Of a stretch of DNA of 40,691 bases, positions 6,563 through 14,065 are shown in pieces. The notes beneath the pieces are model-generated. The model was not told the origin of the DNA and did not search any database. It saw only the letters and a list, made by a program, of their open reading frames with translations. The translations under genes and the position numbers were made by a program. The first letter of the stretch is position 1. Each line of letters begins with the position of its first letter. This stretch comes from Gemmatimonadales bacterium UBA2960 (GTDB lineage Bacteria > Gemmatimonadota > Gemmatimonadetes > Longimicrobiales > Gaopeijiaceae), in the NCBI GenBank assembly GCA_002348465.1, contig DEBI01000020.1:1-40691 (forward strand), written 5' to 3'.

Positions 6563-8599
6563 TCAGGCAATAAACCATGGAGCAAGAACAAGCGATACGA
6601 CACTCATCAGCTTGATTAGAATGTTGAGTGACGGCCCTGAGGTGTCCTTGAACGGATCACCCACAGTATCACCTACGACAGCGGCCTTGTGAGGGTCCGA
6701 TCCCTTTCCTCCATAAGCCCCACCCTCAATATACTTCTTGGCGTTGTCCCAAGCGCCACCAGCATTGGCCATGAACAGAGCCATGAGAACACCCGTTACG
6801 GTGGCACCAGCCAACAAGCCACCGAGTGCTTCGACACCCAGTACTTTTCCGACGAACACAGGAGCCAGAACTGCCGTTACACCCGGCAACACCATCTCAC
6901 GGAGCGCCGCCTGTGTAGATATGTCGACACACCGGGCTGAATCTGGCTTGACGGTCCCTTCCATGATTCCTGGATTCTCCCGGAACTGCCTGCGAACTTC
7001 GTCCACCATTCCCTGAGCCGCACGCCCGACTGCCGTCATCGTGAGTGCCGCGACGAAAAACGGAAGTGTGCCACCGAGAAGGAGACCTATCACCACCATA
7101 GGATCTACGATGTTGATGGTATCAAGTCCCGTTGCAGACGCGTAAGCGGAAAATAGCGCCAAAGCAGTCAGTGCCGCCGAACCAATCGCGAAACCCTTCC
7201 CAATTGCCGCCGTCGTGTTTCCGATGGCGTCAAGAGAGTCTGTAATAGCGCGCGTTTCAGGCCCCAAGCCAGCCATCTCGCTTATGCCACCCGCATTGTC
7301 AGCGATCGGCCCATACGCATCGACGGACATTGTCACACCAACCGTGGCAAGCATTCCCACCGCCGCTATGCCAATACCATAGAGACCCGCGAAGCTGAAT
7401 GCTACCGCAATCGCAACACATATCAGAATCACCGGGATCGCCGTCGACTCCATCCCGACCGCTAGACCCGTGATTATGTTGGTCGCCGAGCCCGTCTGGC
7501 TTGATTCCGCAATCCTATCTACCGGTTTCGCGGATGTGTAGTACTGCGTAACGGACCCTATCGCAATGCCCGCCAGCGTCCCAGCCAAAATCGCGTACCA
7601 AGGACCATCGACAGGATAGCTCTCACCGGAGAAGTTTATCCCCATACTGGTAACGACTGGGTGCATGAGTACTAAAAAGAGACCACCGGCAATCCAAGTG
7701 GTTCCATGTAGGGCGTGTGAAGGATTTCGCTTCTCAAGTACCTTCATGAAGGAGATACCGACCAACGATGAGATCAAACCCACCATAGCCGTCGTCAGGG
7801 GTAATGCAATCGCCTCCGCCCTTGACCCGGCTAACATCGGAGCCGAAGCCCCTATCGCGATCGTGGCAACCATAGAGCCAACGTAGGACTCGAAAATATC
7901 AGCTCCCATACCGGCGACATCACCTACGTTGTCACCGACATTGTCAGCTATTGTCGCTGGATTTCGCGGATCATCCTCAGGAATCCCCGCCTCAACCTTA
8001 CCCACGAGATCTGCGCCGACATCAGCGGCCTTCGTATAAATCCCGCCACCTACGCGGGCGAAAAGCGCAATCGTCGATGCACCCATCGCAAAGCCCGAAA
8101 CTAGCTGGGCGTATGACTCGTAGTCCACCGCGCTTGCTGCGCTGGCTCCAAAAATAAAGTACAGGACACCCAGACCGACCATGCCAAGTGCAGCGACAGC
8201 CAACCCCATGACCGCCCCTCCAAAGAAGGCGATTCGAAGCGCCTTACCCTGCCCCTCGCTATTAGCTGCAGCCGAAGTGCGAGTGTTTGAGCGGGTTGCA
8301 GCCTTCATCCCCGCGAAGCCAGCTGCGACAGAACTCAGCGAACCAAAGACATAGGCCACGGCTGAGTTCCATCCGATTGTCCAGCCTAGGAGCCCCGCCA
8401 CAATGACTACAAAAACGGCGAGCACAGTATACTCACGGCGAAGGAATGCCATGGCTCCATCATGAATCTGCTGACCGAGATCAATCATGACCTCGCTGCC
8501 CTGATCCTGACGAGTCACATACGCATAAATACCTGCTGCAATTGCCAGCCCCGCCACACCGAGTGCCCAAGCGTATCCGGTAAAGTCGACGAAATTCAT
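6563..8599 (-). CDS. hppA: Membrane-bound pyrophosphatase (ion-pumping, K+-dependent type)
   Basis: An integral-membrane pyrophosphatase that couples PPi hydrolysis to H+ or Na+ pumping. It has 678 aa and about 16 membrane segments. Substrate-site motifs are intact: GADLVGKVEAGIPEDDPRNP from about residue 189, DNVGDNVGDVAGMGADIFES, DAYGPIADNAGGISEM and, near the end, GDTVGDPFKDTSGPSLN. The sequence GNTTAAIGKGFAIGSAALT has Ala where K+-independent enzymes carry Lys (GNTTKA), which places it in the K+-dependent group. That group includes Na+-pumping and some H+-pumping enzymes; the ion cannot be settled by reading alone. The ATG at 8599 has AGGGGA upstream, and the gene follows pth by 46 bases. 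It would recycle the PPi made by the neighbouring prs and other biosynthetic enzymes. Confidence 0.96.
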   Translation of the reverse strand: MNFVDFTGYAWALGVAGLAIAAGIYAYVTRQDQGSEVMIDLGQQIHDGAMAFLRREYTVLAVFVVIVAGLLGWTIGWNSAVAYVFGSLSSVAAGFAGMKAATRSNTRTSAAANSEGQGKALRIAFFGGAVMGLAVAALGMVGLGVLYFIFGASAASAVDYESYAQLVSGFAMGASTIALFARVGGGIYTKAADVGADLVGKVEAGIPEDDPRNPATIADNVGDNVGDVAGMGADIFESYVGSMVATIAIGASAPMLAGSRAEAIALPLTTAMVGLISSLVGISFMKVLEKRNPSHALHGTTWIAGGLFLVLMHPVVTSMGINFSGESYPVDGPWYAILAGTLAGIAIGSVTQYYTSAKPVDRIAESSQTGSATNIITGLAVGMESTAIPVILICVAIAVAFSFAGLYGIGIAAVGMLATVGVTMSVDAYGPIADNAGGISEMAGLGPETRAITDSLDAIGNTTAAIGKGFAIGSAALTALALFSAYASATGLDTINIVDPMVVIGLLLGGTLPFFVAALTMTAVGRAAQGMVDEVRRQFRENPGIMEGTVKPDSARCVDISTQAALREMVLPGVTAVLAPVFVGKVLGVEALGGLLAGATVTGVLMALFMANAGGAWDNAKKYIEGGAYGGKGSDPHKAAVVGDTVGDPFKDTSGPSLNILIKLMSVVSLVLAPWFIA

Positions 8600-8645
8600 T
8601 GAATCTGTTGTCCCCTGTATCGTCTTTAAATGATCTGTTTTCGAG

Positions 8646-9209
8646 TCAACGATTGAAGCGATTCATCACCGCTCCTACACCTTCTTCCAACCACATCCCA
8701 ACTGCATCGGACAACTCTGGAAGTAGTCCGATCACTACATCTTCTTCTTCTTCAGGCATGGGACCTAGAACCCAGTTCGACATGTCGGAACCTTCTGGCT
8801 TCACTCCCACCCCTATCCTCAGCCGAGCATACCCGCTCGACCCAAGAGCACCCGACACCGATTTCAACCCGTTATGGCCACCTTCACCACCTTCCGGCCG
8901 GAACCGAATGCGCCCCACGTCAAGCGCCGCGTCATCAACCACAACAAGGAGGTCTTCTTCTATCTGAAAGCCCTCTAAAGCTTTAAAGGACGTTAAGGCC
9001 AGACCGCTCCGATTCATATACTTGGTCGGTTTCAGAAGCTTAACCTCGATGTCACCAACTTCTCCTTCACTGACAAGTGCATTCTCTTCAGGATGAAAGG
9101 GTCCGAAATCCCAGTCGTATGCTAGCCGATCTACTACCCACCACCCGACGTTGTGTCGGGTTTGATCGTACTCCGGACCGGGATTCCCAAGCCCTAGTAC
9201 AATTTTCAT
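8646..9209 (-). CDS. pth: Peptidyl-tRNA hydrolase
   Basis: Pth cleaves the ester bond of peptidyl-tRNAs released by stalled ribosomes and so recycles tRNA. The N-terminus MKIVLGLGNPGPEYDQTRHN is diagnostic and contains the catalytic His (TRHNVGWW). YMNRSG and VVDDAALDVGRIRFR carry the conserved Asn and Asp. GGEGGHNGLKS is the tRNA-binding loop. From the ATG at 9209 the protein has 187 aa, the usual size. A GTG four codons upstream (9221) is also in frame, but neither start has a clear Shine-Dalgarno, and the family begins MK(I/L)IVGLGNPG, so I chose the ATG. It follows rplY, the common bacterial order prs-rplY-pth. Confidence 0.96.
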   Translation of the reverse strand: MKIVLGLGNPGPEYDQTRHNVGWWVVDRLAYDWDFGPFHPEENALVSEGEVGDIEVKLLKPTKYMNRSGLALTSFKALEGFQIEEDLLVVVDDAALDVGRIRFRPEGGEGGHNGLKSVSGALGSSGYARLRIGVGVKPEGSDMSNWVLGPMPEEEEDVVIGLLPELSDAVGMWLEEGVGAVMNRFNR

Positions 9210-9233
9210 TCTAGAAACCACTTAACAGAGCGG

Positions 9234-9899
9234 TCAGCTTTCAGAGTCGTCCGTTTCGGCATCTGCACCTGGAGCAGTATCACCCTCTGCTGCGCCCTCT
9301 TCCTCATCGGTCTCCTCTTCTACAACCTCCTCTTCCGCCTTCGGTGCTGCGACCGAGCAGATCGTTCTCTCCTGAGCAATCGTTACCTCGATATCCTCAT
9401 CGAACGAAACGTCGGAAACATGAAGCACGTCACCGACCGCCATTCCACTGACGTCCACTTCTATTACCTCAGGTATCTTCGATGGGATACAACGAATCGG
9501 GATCTCGTGGATGATTTGCTCTAGAGATCCACCCTCAAGTCTCACACCCTCCGGCGTCCCCACTAGGTTAAGCGGAATCTCTACGTCTACCGCTACACCC
9601 TTCTGGATGCGAAGAAAATCCACGTGCAAAAGGGTCTCTTTCCACGGATGAGTCTGGATTTCTCGGACCAGAGTCTGCACCGATCCTTTTTCCCCTTCAA
9701 CTTCAAGATCGACGATAGTGTTTTCCACCGAGATTCTTCGAAACAGGTAGTCCGCCTCATGCGTCTCGAGAGCGAGGTGGATGGGTGCCTCATCCCCGCC
9801 ATATAGAACAGCTGGAGTCTGGCCAGCCTGTCGCATCTTGCGGGCTACGCTTTTCCCCGCCTCGTCTCGGCGTAATGCCTTCAGTATCGTGTCAGTCAT
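9234..9899 (-). CDS. rplY: 50S ribosomal protein L25 (CTC/TL5 family, long form)
   Basis: This is the long two-domain form of L25 (general stress protein Ctc in Bacillus), which binds 5S rRNA in the large subunit. Residues about 5-90 are the 5S-binding beta-barrel (RRDEAGKSVARKMRQAGQTP, AVLYGG, HPWKETLLHVDFLRI). Residues about 95-185 are the TL5 C-terminal beta-domain (VDVEIPLNLVGTPEGVRLEG, CIPSKIPEVIEVDVSGM). The last 30 residues are almost entirely Glu/Asp/Ala, an acidic tail seen in many family members. The ATG at 9899 follows AGAGGAAC. A GC-rich hairpin lies just ahead of this ribosome binding site. It sits between prs and pth as in many bacteria. Confidence 0.96.
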   Translation of the reverse strand: MTDTILKALRRDEAGKSVARKMRQAGQTPAVLYGGDEAPIHLALETHEADYLFRRISVENTIVDLEVEGEKGSVQTLVREIQTHPWKETLLHVDFLRIQKGVAVDVEIPLNLVGTPEGVRLEGGSLEQIIHEIPIRCIPSKIPEVIEVDVSGMAVGDVLHVSDVSFDEDIEVTIAQERTICSVAAPKAEEEVVEEETDEEEGAAEGDTAPGADAETDDSES

Positions 9900-9921
9900 A
9901 TCTCTAGTTCCTCTGATTATC

Positions 9922-9944
9922 GGCCCCTGGGCGATCCCAGGGCC
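9922..9944 (-). other. GC-rich stem-loop in the prs-rplY gap, just ahead of the rplY ribosome binding site
   Basis: In the 52-base gap the minus strand can form GGCCC-TGGG paired with CCCA-GGGGCC: nine base pairs with one bulged G and a four-base loop (ATCG). The rplY Shine-Dalgarno (AGAGGAAC) begins about 10 bases further on. There is no U-run. Its place between a metabolic gene and a ribosomal protein gene suggests mRNA stabilisation, partial termination or translational feedback on L25; none of these can be decided by reading. Confidence 0.5.
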
Positions 9945-9951
9945 CTTTCCC

Positions 9952-10917
9952 TCAGTTGTCAGGAAGCATCTCGAAGAGTTGGCTTACCGATTCACTCGAG
10001 TGCACATGGTCGATCGCCTTCGCGAGAAGGTCGCCGACCGAAAGAATCTTGAGGTTATCGAACCGCTTGTTCTCTGGAATATGAATCGTGTTCGTGACCA
10101 CCATTTCTTCCAGTGGAGCATCACTCAGCCGTTCAACGGCAGGCCCGGAAAGTAACGCATGCGTTGCCGCCGCATAAACCGCCTTGGCCCCTCTTTCTTT
10201 CAGGGCCACTACAGCATTAGAAAGCGTACCCGCGGTATCAACCATGTCGTCTACAAGAAGACAATTCATCCCCTCCACGTCACCCACTACATTGAGTACC
10301 TCGGACATGTTCGCCTTTGGCCTTCTCTTGTCGATTATAGCGAAGCTAGCACCAAGGCGCTTACCGAAACCGCGAGCCATCTTAGCCGAACCCACATCCG
10401 GGGCCACTACGACCAGATCTTCTAACTTTTTGTCACGGAAGTACTTGGTAAACACAGGCGCGGCGTACAGGTGGTCCACAGGAATGTCAAAGAAACCCTG
10501 GATCTGGTGCTGGTGAAAGTCAATCGACACCACTCGATCAGCACCTGCCGCCACAATGAGATTCGCGACTAGCTTAGCTCCTATCGCGACACGTGGCTGA
10601 TCTTTGCGGTCCTGTCTTCCGTATCCAAAATACGGAATGACAGCCGTAACTCGAGCGGCACTGGCTCGACGAGCCGCGTCAGCCAGTAACAGGAGTTCCA
10701 TGATAGTATCGGCCGGAGCGTTCGTGGATTGGATGATAAACACATCTCGACCTCTCGCGTTCTGATCGATCCGCGCAAAAATCTCGCCGTCTGCGAACTG
10801 TTGGATGGTGGCGCCATCAGGCGACTCGCCGATGATGTCCCCGATCTCGGAAGCAAGCGGACGATTCGCCCGGCCTGAGAGAAGGAGGAGCGGTCCCCGT
10901 CTGTACGTGTCGTCCAT
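9952..10917 (-). CDS. prs: Ribose-phosphate pyrophosphokinase (PRPP synthetase)
   Basis: Makes 5-phosphoribosyl-1-pyrophosphate from ribose 5-phosphate and ATP, feeding purine, pyrimidine, His, Trp and NAD synthesis. Length is 321 aa. Visible motifs: FADGEIFARIDQNARGRDVF near residue 41, IPYFGYGRQDRKDQPR (ATP-binding flexible region), DFHQHQIQGFFDIPVDHLYA (catalytic histidine region) and CLLVDDMVDTAGTL (PRPP-binding loop). KRRPKANMSEV is the K-R-R catalytic loop. A convincing promoter is seen about 40 bases upstream. It lies between tRNA-Gln and rplY, a classic arrangement (ispE, tRNA-Gln, prs, rplY, pth). Confidence 0.97.
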   Translation of the reverse strand: MDDTYRRGPLLLLSGRANRPLASEIGDIIGESPDGATIQQFADGEIFARIDQNARGRDVFIIQSTNAPADTIMELLLLADAARRASAARVTAVIPYFGYGRQDRKDQPRVAIGAKLVANLIVAAGADRVVSIDFHQHQIQGFFDIPVDHLYAAPVFTKYFRDKKLEDLVVVAPDVGSAKMARGFGKRLGASFAIIDKRRPKANMSEVLNVVGDVEGMNCLLVDDMVDTAGTLSNAVVALKERGAKAVYAAATHALLSGPAVERLSDAPLEEMVVTNTIHIPENKRFDNLKILSVGDLLAKAIDHVHSSESVSQLFEMLPDN

Positions 10918-10957
10918 GAGGGCTTCGATTTTGTGGCGGTCGGAAGAACAGCGCGGA

Positions 10958-10986
10958 AAGCTAGGAAGCCCGGGTCAGAGGGTCAA
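10958..10986 (-). promoter_or_regulatory. Likely sigma70-type promoter of prs
   Basis: Minus-strand TTGACC (10986-10981) and TAGCTT (10963-10958) are separated by exactly 17 bases, and the -10 ends about 40 bases before the prs ATG. The -35 is five of six against TTGACA. It is the best promoter-like sequence I found in the window and would give prs-rplY-pth its own transcription start, independent of the tRNA upstream. The remainder of the interval 10987-11114 shows no gene. Confidence 0.5.
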
Positions 10987-11114
10987 CGCGTCCCTTTCAC
11001 TTAGGAAATATCTTTCGACTCCGCATCCGACCTGTCCACTGTGCTGAGAACCAGAGCAGATCCCATGATCCCATAGAAGCCGCAGGAAGCATCAGCGAAA
11101 GATAACAGGAACAA

Positions 11115-11185
11115 TTGGCCCGGGTGGATTCGAACCACCATTACCGCTTCCAAAGAGCGGGGTCTTGCCATTAGACGACGGGCCA
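11115..11185 (-). tRNA. trnQ: tRNA-Gln (anticodon UUG)
   Basis: The minus strand folds as a full cloverleaf. Acceptor stem TGGCCCG / CGGGCCA (seven pairs), D arm around GTCTAATGGCAAGAC, anticodon stem CCGCT / AGCGG with loop CTTTGGA, so the anticodon is TTG and reads CAA glutamine codons. The variable region is short, and the T arm is GGTGG TTCGAAT CCACC. The discriminator base is A (11115), and CCA is not encoded, so the cca gene in this window must add it. It lies between ispE and prs, a frequent position for tRNA-Gln. Confidence 0.97.
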
Positions 11186-11249
11186 GTGACCCAATGCTAC
11201 CAGAACGGTCGATCTCAGTTCAACCCCTGTCAGCCTCACTAACGTTGAT

Positions 11250-12206
11250 CTAGGCCAATTCTACCCCCGGCATGTTAACAAGCGTAAGACCCGACAACAC
11301 AGGCCAGCCAAGTAAGTCCGTGAGTTCAGAGCATATCATATCAATCTTAGGAAACCCGACAGCATCTTCGAAGAGCGCGAATGATGCCGAGCCGCTTCCC
11401 GACAACATGGTAACACGCGCACCTGCCTCGGCGAGCCCTGAAAGTGAATCCTCTACCGACTCGTGAAGAGCAGACACGATCGCCTGAAAGTCATTAATCC
11501 CTTCACCATCTAGCAAGCCTTCCCAAGTCACATCCGTCCCTATCGCGGGGAGAGCGAACGACCGTGATTGATCGCGCGAGCCAGCCAGAGCGCGGTAAGC
11601 ATCCTTCGTTGACACATGCACTGGTGGAATAGCGACCGCTATGGGCCTCTGTGGCAAGGGATCAATCTGCTCAATACAGTCGCCCCTACCTGTGCCGATC
11701 GCCGTGGTGGAGTCCCCTAGAAAGAACGCAACGTCGGAACCAATTCCACGAGCGATATCATTGAGCATGTTCTTGTCGGTAAAGGCGGTGAGTTTAGCCA
11801 AGCACCGGATCACAGCTGCCGCGTCCGAAGACCCTCCGCCGAGTCCCGCTCCAGCCGGAATCAACTTTTTAAGATTGATTTCGACATCCCCGACCTTACC
11901 TGTTTGTTCCATGAACGCAGCGGCTGCCCGCCACGCTAAATTCTCATCATCAGGGCCAAGGTCCGGTCCGTCTAACGACATATAAATCATGGGCTTAGCC
12001 AATTTCTCCCCGTTAACGCATTGGCGAAACTTCACCTCGATTTCGTCGAAGATAGAGATGGCCTGAAAGATCGTTGCTAGCTCGTGAAACCCGTCATCCC
12101 TTCGGGAACCGACTAAAAGAGTGAGGTTTAGCTTGGCTGGTGCCCGCGTCCGAGCAACGCGATTTAATTCATCCATAACTGACACGCCCGCAGAATACCT
12201 TGTCAC
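11250..12206 (-). CDS. ispE: 4-diphosphocytidyl-2-C-methyl-D-erythritol kinase
   Basis: IspE is the GHMP-family kinase that phosphorylates CDP-ME in the non-mevalonate (MEP) route to isoprenoids. Seen: APAKLNLTLLVGSRRDDGFH near residue 22 (family N-terminus), the ATP-binding glycine loop PAGAGLGGGSSDAA at 117-130, and SGSGSASFALF near residue 265, the third GHMP motif. Length 318 aa is slightly long. The GTG at 12206 overlaps the stop of the UPF0104 gene (GTGA), which favours that start by coupling; an ATG at residue 11 (12176) would give a more typical length. Neither has a clear ribosome binding site. Downstream, after 64 bases, comes tRNA-Gln. Confidence 0.96.
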   Translation of the reverse strand: MTRYSAGVSVMDELNRVARTRAPAKLNLTLLVGSRRDDGFHELATIFQAISIFDEIEVKFRQCVNGEKLAKPMIYMSLDGPDLGPDDENLAWRAAAAFMEQTGKVGDVEINLKKLIPAGAGLGGGSSDAAAVIRCLAKLTAFTDKNMLNDIARGIGSDVAFFLGDSTTAIGTGRGDCIEQIDPLPQRPIAVAIPPVHVSTKDAYRALAGSRDQSRSFALPAIGTDVTWEGLLDGEGINDFQAIVSALHESVEDSLSGLAEAGARVTMLSGSGSASFALFEDAVGFPKIDMICSELTDLLGWPVLSGLTLVNMPGVELA

Positions 12207-13234
12207 CCGTCAATTCTGGCCTCCTTCACCTGCTCTTGGGCCGAACCGATATCTCCTAGAGAGAATCCCAACTTCCATGTATACCAAAGACCAATCGAAG
12301 TGATCGGGATCCAGCCACCGAAATGGTAAGCAAACGCGAAGGCTAGTGATTGTGCCTCCGCCACACCGTAAACGGTAGTTAGCGCAAAATTTGCAGACGC
12401 ATGAAACGTTCCGAAAAAGCCCGGAGCTGAAGGGAGTGCGACACCAAATCCTACTACAGCCTCCGTGAACATCGCAGAAAACCAACCGGTATCGATGTCA
12501 AAAGCGAGCATACCCAACCAAAATGAAAGACCGTGCCACATCCAGAAGAAAAACGACCAAGAAAACCCTATTGCGAGCAGCCTCGGATCACGCATGATAG
12601 CCATCGACTCTAACAGTCCCTCTAGAAGTCGAACCGCTCGGAGGCCCCATACCTCAGGAAGGACTCGGGAAGCTGTACGAGCACTCGCCATGAATTGTCT
12701 TGGAAGGGTAGCCATCAGAACAAGAACAATGAGTACCCCCAGAACAAGTGCTACTGCGCCTTGGAAGATCGCGAGTCCTCCTCCCTCAAACACTGCGCTA
12801 ACGTCCGGGAAGGACGGAGTGAAGACTGGGATCACCAAGAAAAGAAGCAGAATAACACCGTCCATGAAGCGCTCGACCACTAGACTGCCAAATGCAGCGG
12901 TTATACTGACGGGTTCCAAACGGCTCAGCGCGTAGGGCCGAGCGAACTCCCCTATTCGCGCAGGCAAAATATTATTCGCCATAAAACCAATAGACACGCT
13001 AGCAAAACGTGACTGCATTTGACTCTCAGGAAGCACCGGCAGGAGGAGAATTCTCCAGCGCATTGCCCTAATCACGAAGCCAAAAGTTGCTACTAGAACC
13101 GATGCGGAAAGAAGTAGCACGTCACCCTTTGCGATATTCGCGATTACGTCCGCGAAGTCGACGTCTTTCATAACGAACCATAAGAGAAAAACGGTTAGAA
13201 AGATGCCAACGGCCGCTTTGCCAGGGTGTTTCAC
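12203..13234 (-). CDS. UPF0104 / AglD-like flippase-domain membrane protein
   Basis: A 343-aa polytopic membrane protein with about eight hydrophobic helices. Family features of the UPF0104 (lysylphosphatidylglycerol synthase transmembrane/AglD) group are present: MRWRILLLP near residue 58, then GFMANNILPARIGEFARPY, then LVVERFMDGVILL and, near the end, PSAPGFFGTFHASANFAL. Members include the membrane domain of MprF and proteins linked to lipid or glycolipid translocation. Here only the membrane domain exists, without a synthase domain, so the substrate is unknown. It overlaps pdxJ by 4 bases upstream and ispE by 4 downstream, so the three are co-translated. Linkage to ispE invites a role with an isoprenoid lipid, but that is only context. 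Confidence 0.88.
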   Translation of the reverse strand: MKHPGKAAVGIFLTVFLLWFVMKDVDFADVIANIAKGDVLLLSASVLVATFGFVIRAMRWRILLLPVLPESQMQSRFASVSIGFMANNILPARIGEFARPYALSRLEPVSITAAFGSLVVERFMDGVILLLFLVIPVFTPSFPDVSAVFEGGGLAIFQGAVALVLGVLIVLVLMATLPRQFMASARTASRVLPEVWGLRAVRLLEGLLESMAIMRDPRLLAIGFSWSFFFWMWHGLSFWLGMLAFDIDTGWFSAMFTEAVVGFGVALPSAPGFFGTFHASANFALTTVYGVAEAQSLAFAFAYHFGGWIPITSIGLWYTWKLGFSLGDIGSAQEQVKEARIDG

Positions 13235-13959
13235 GAGGTACGAGTTCTCCGGATCAGATCCACCATCTCACTCACTGCCCTCTCAATACCGACAAGCACA
13301 GAACGCGAGATTATCGAGTGCCCTATATTTAGCTCTTCGAGTTCCGAGATAGCAGCCACCTCAGTCACGTTATCATACGTCAGGCCATGACCCGCGTGTA
13401 CTGCGAGACCTAAGGAACGAGCTAGATTTGCTGCTTTCGCGAGCCGCCTAAGCTGCTGCATTCTTTCTGAATTACTTGTGTTTGCATACTCGCCCGTATG
13501 CAACTCTATAGCTTCGACACCGAGATCAGCAGACACCCTGATCACATCAGGGTCAGGGTCAACAAAGAGCGACGTTCGAATTCCCTCTTGCTTCAGATGT
13601 CTCGTCGCGTCAGCTACCGACTTGAACGCTTCATTCGTGCATAATGCTAGGCCACCCTCTGTTGTAACCTCTTCTCGTTTCTCCGGCACAATCGTTACCT
13701 GAGTGGGTCGCCACTCACATGCCAATGCCAGCATCTCCTCCACTGCGGCAACTTCCAAATTTACCGGCGTTGTCGCCATCTTCATCAGGAGATCGACATC
13801 TCGATCCTGTATGTGCCGCCTATCCTCGCGCAGATGAACTGTTATTCCATCTGCTCCAGCCTCCTCAGTCATTAGGGCTGCGCGCACGGGGTCAGGCTCG
13901 TCAGTCATTCTAGCCTGCCGGACAGTCGCAACGTGGTCGACGTTCACATATAATCGCAT
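13231..13959 (-). CDS. pdxJ: Pyridoxine 5'-phosphate synthase
   Basis: PdxJ condenses 1-deoxyxylulose 5-phosphate with 3-amino-2-oxopropyl phosphate to give pyridoxine 5'-phosphate, the last ring-forming step of the DXP-dependent vitamin B6 route. The start MRLYVNVDHVATVRQAR is diagnostic. GADGITVHLREDRRHIQDRD carries substrate-binding His and Arg residues, and ELHTGEYAN and AVHAGHGLTYDNV follow in family order. The ATG at 13959 is preceded by GGAAAGAG, so I chose it over the GTG six codons upstream (13977). It gives 242 aa, the normal size. The stop overlaps the UPF0104 start by 4 bases. Like ispE, it ultimately draws on DXP. Confidence 0.97.
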   Translation of the reverse strand: MRLYVNVDHVATVRQARMTDEPDPVRAALMTEEAGADGITVHLREDRRHIQDRDVDLLMKMATTPVNLEVAAVEEMLALACEWRPTQVTIVPEKREEVTTEGGLALCTNEAFKSVADATRHLKQEGIRTSLFVDPDPDVIRVSADLGVEAIELHTGEYANTSNSERMQQLRRLAKAANLARSLGLAVHAGHGLTYDNVTEVAAISELEELNIGHSIISRSVLVGIERAVSEMVDLIRRTRTS

Positions 13960-13981
13960 ATCTCTTTCCAGTTTCACCGAT

Positions 13982-14000
13982 CGTCACCTGAGAAGTGACG
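13982..14000 (-). other. Small hairpin ahead of pdxJ
   Basis: A perfect 6-bp inverted repeat CGTCAC / GTGACG with a 7-base loop lies 23 bases upstream of the pdxJ ATG in the 88-base hflX-pdxJ gap. There is no U-run. It may influence translation or mRNA stability, or be chance. Confidence 0.3.
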
Positions 14001-14065
14001 GCTGAAATACTTGTTGAAATTCCTATACACCTAGAGATCTAATTTTAGTCCCAATAGTATGAGGC

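Noticed and set aside
8599..8967. 122-codon plus-strand ORF opposite pth
   Set aside because: Ser/Pro-rich low-complexity translation, antisense to a firmly identified gene; a mirror of its codon pattern.
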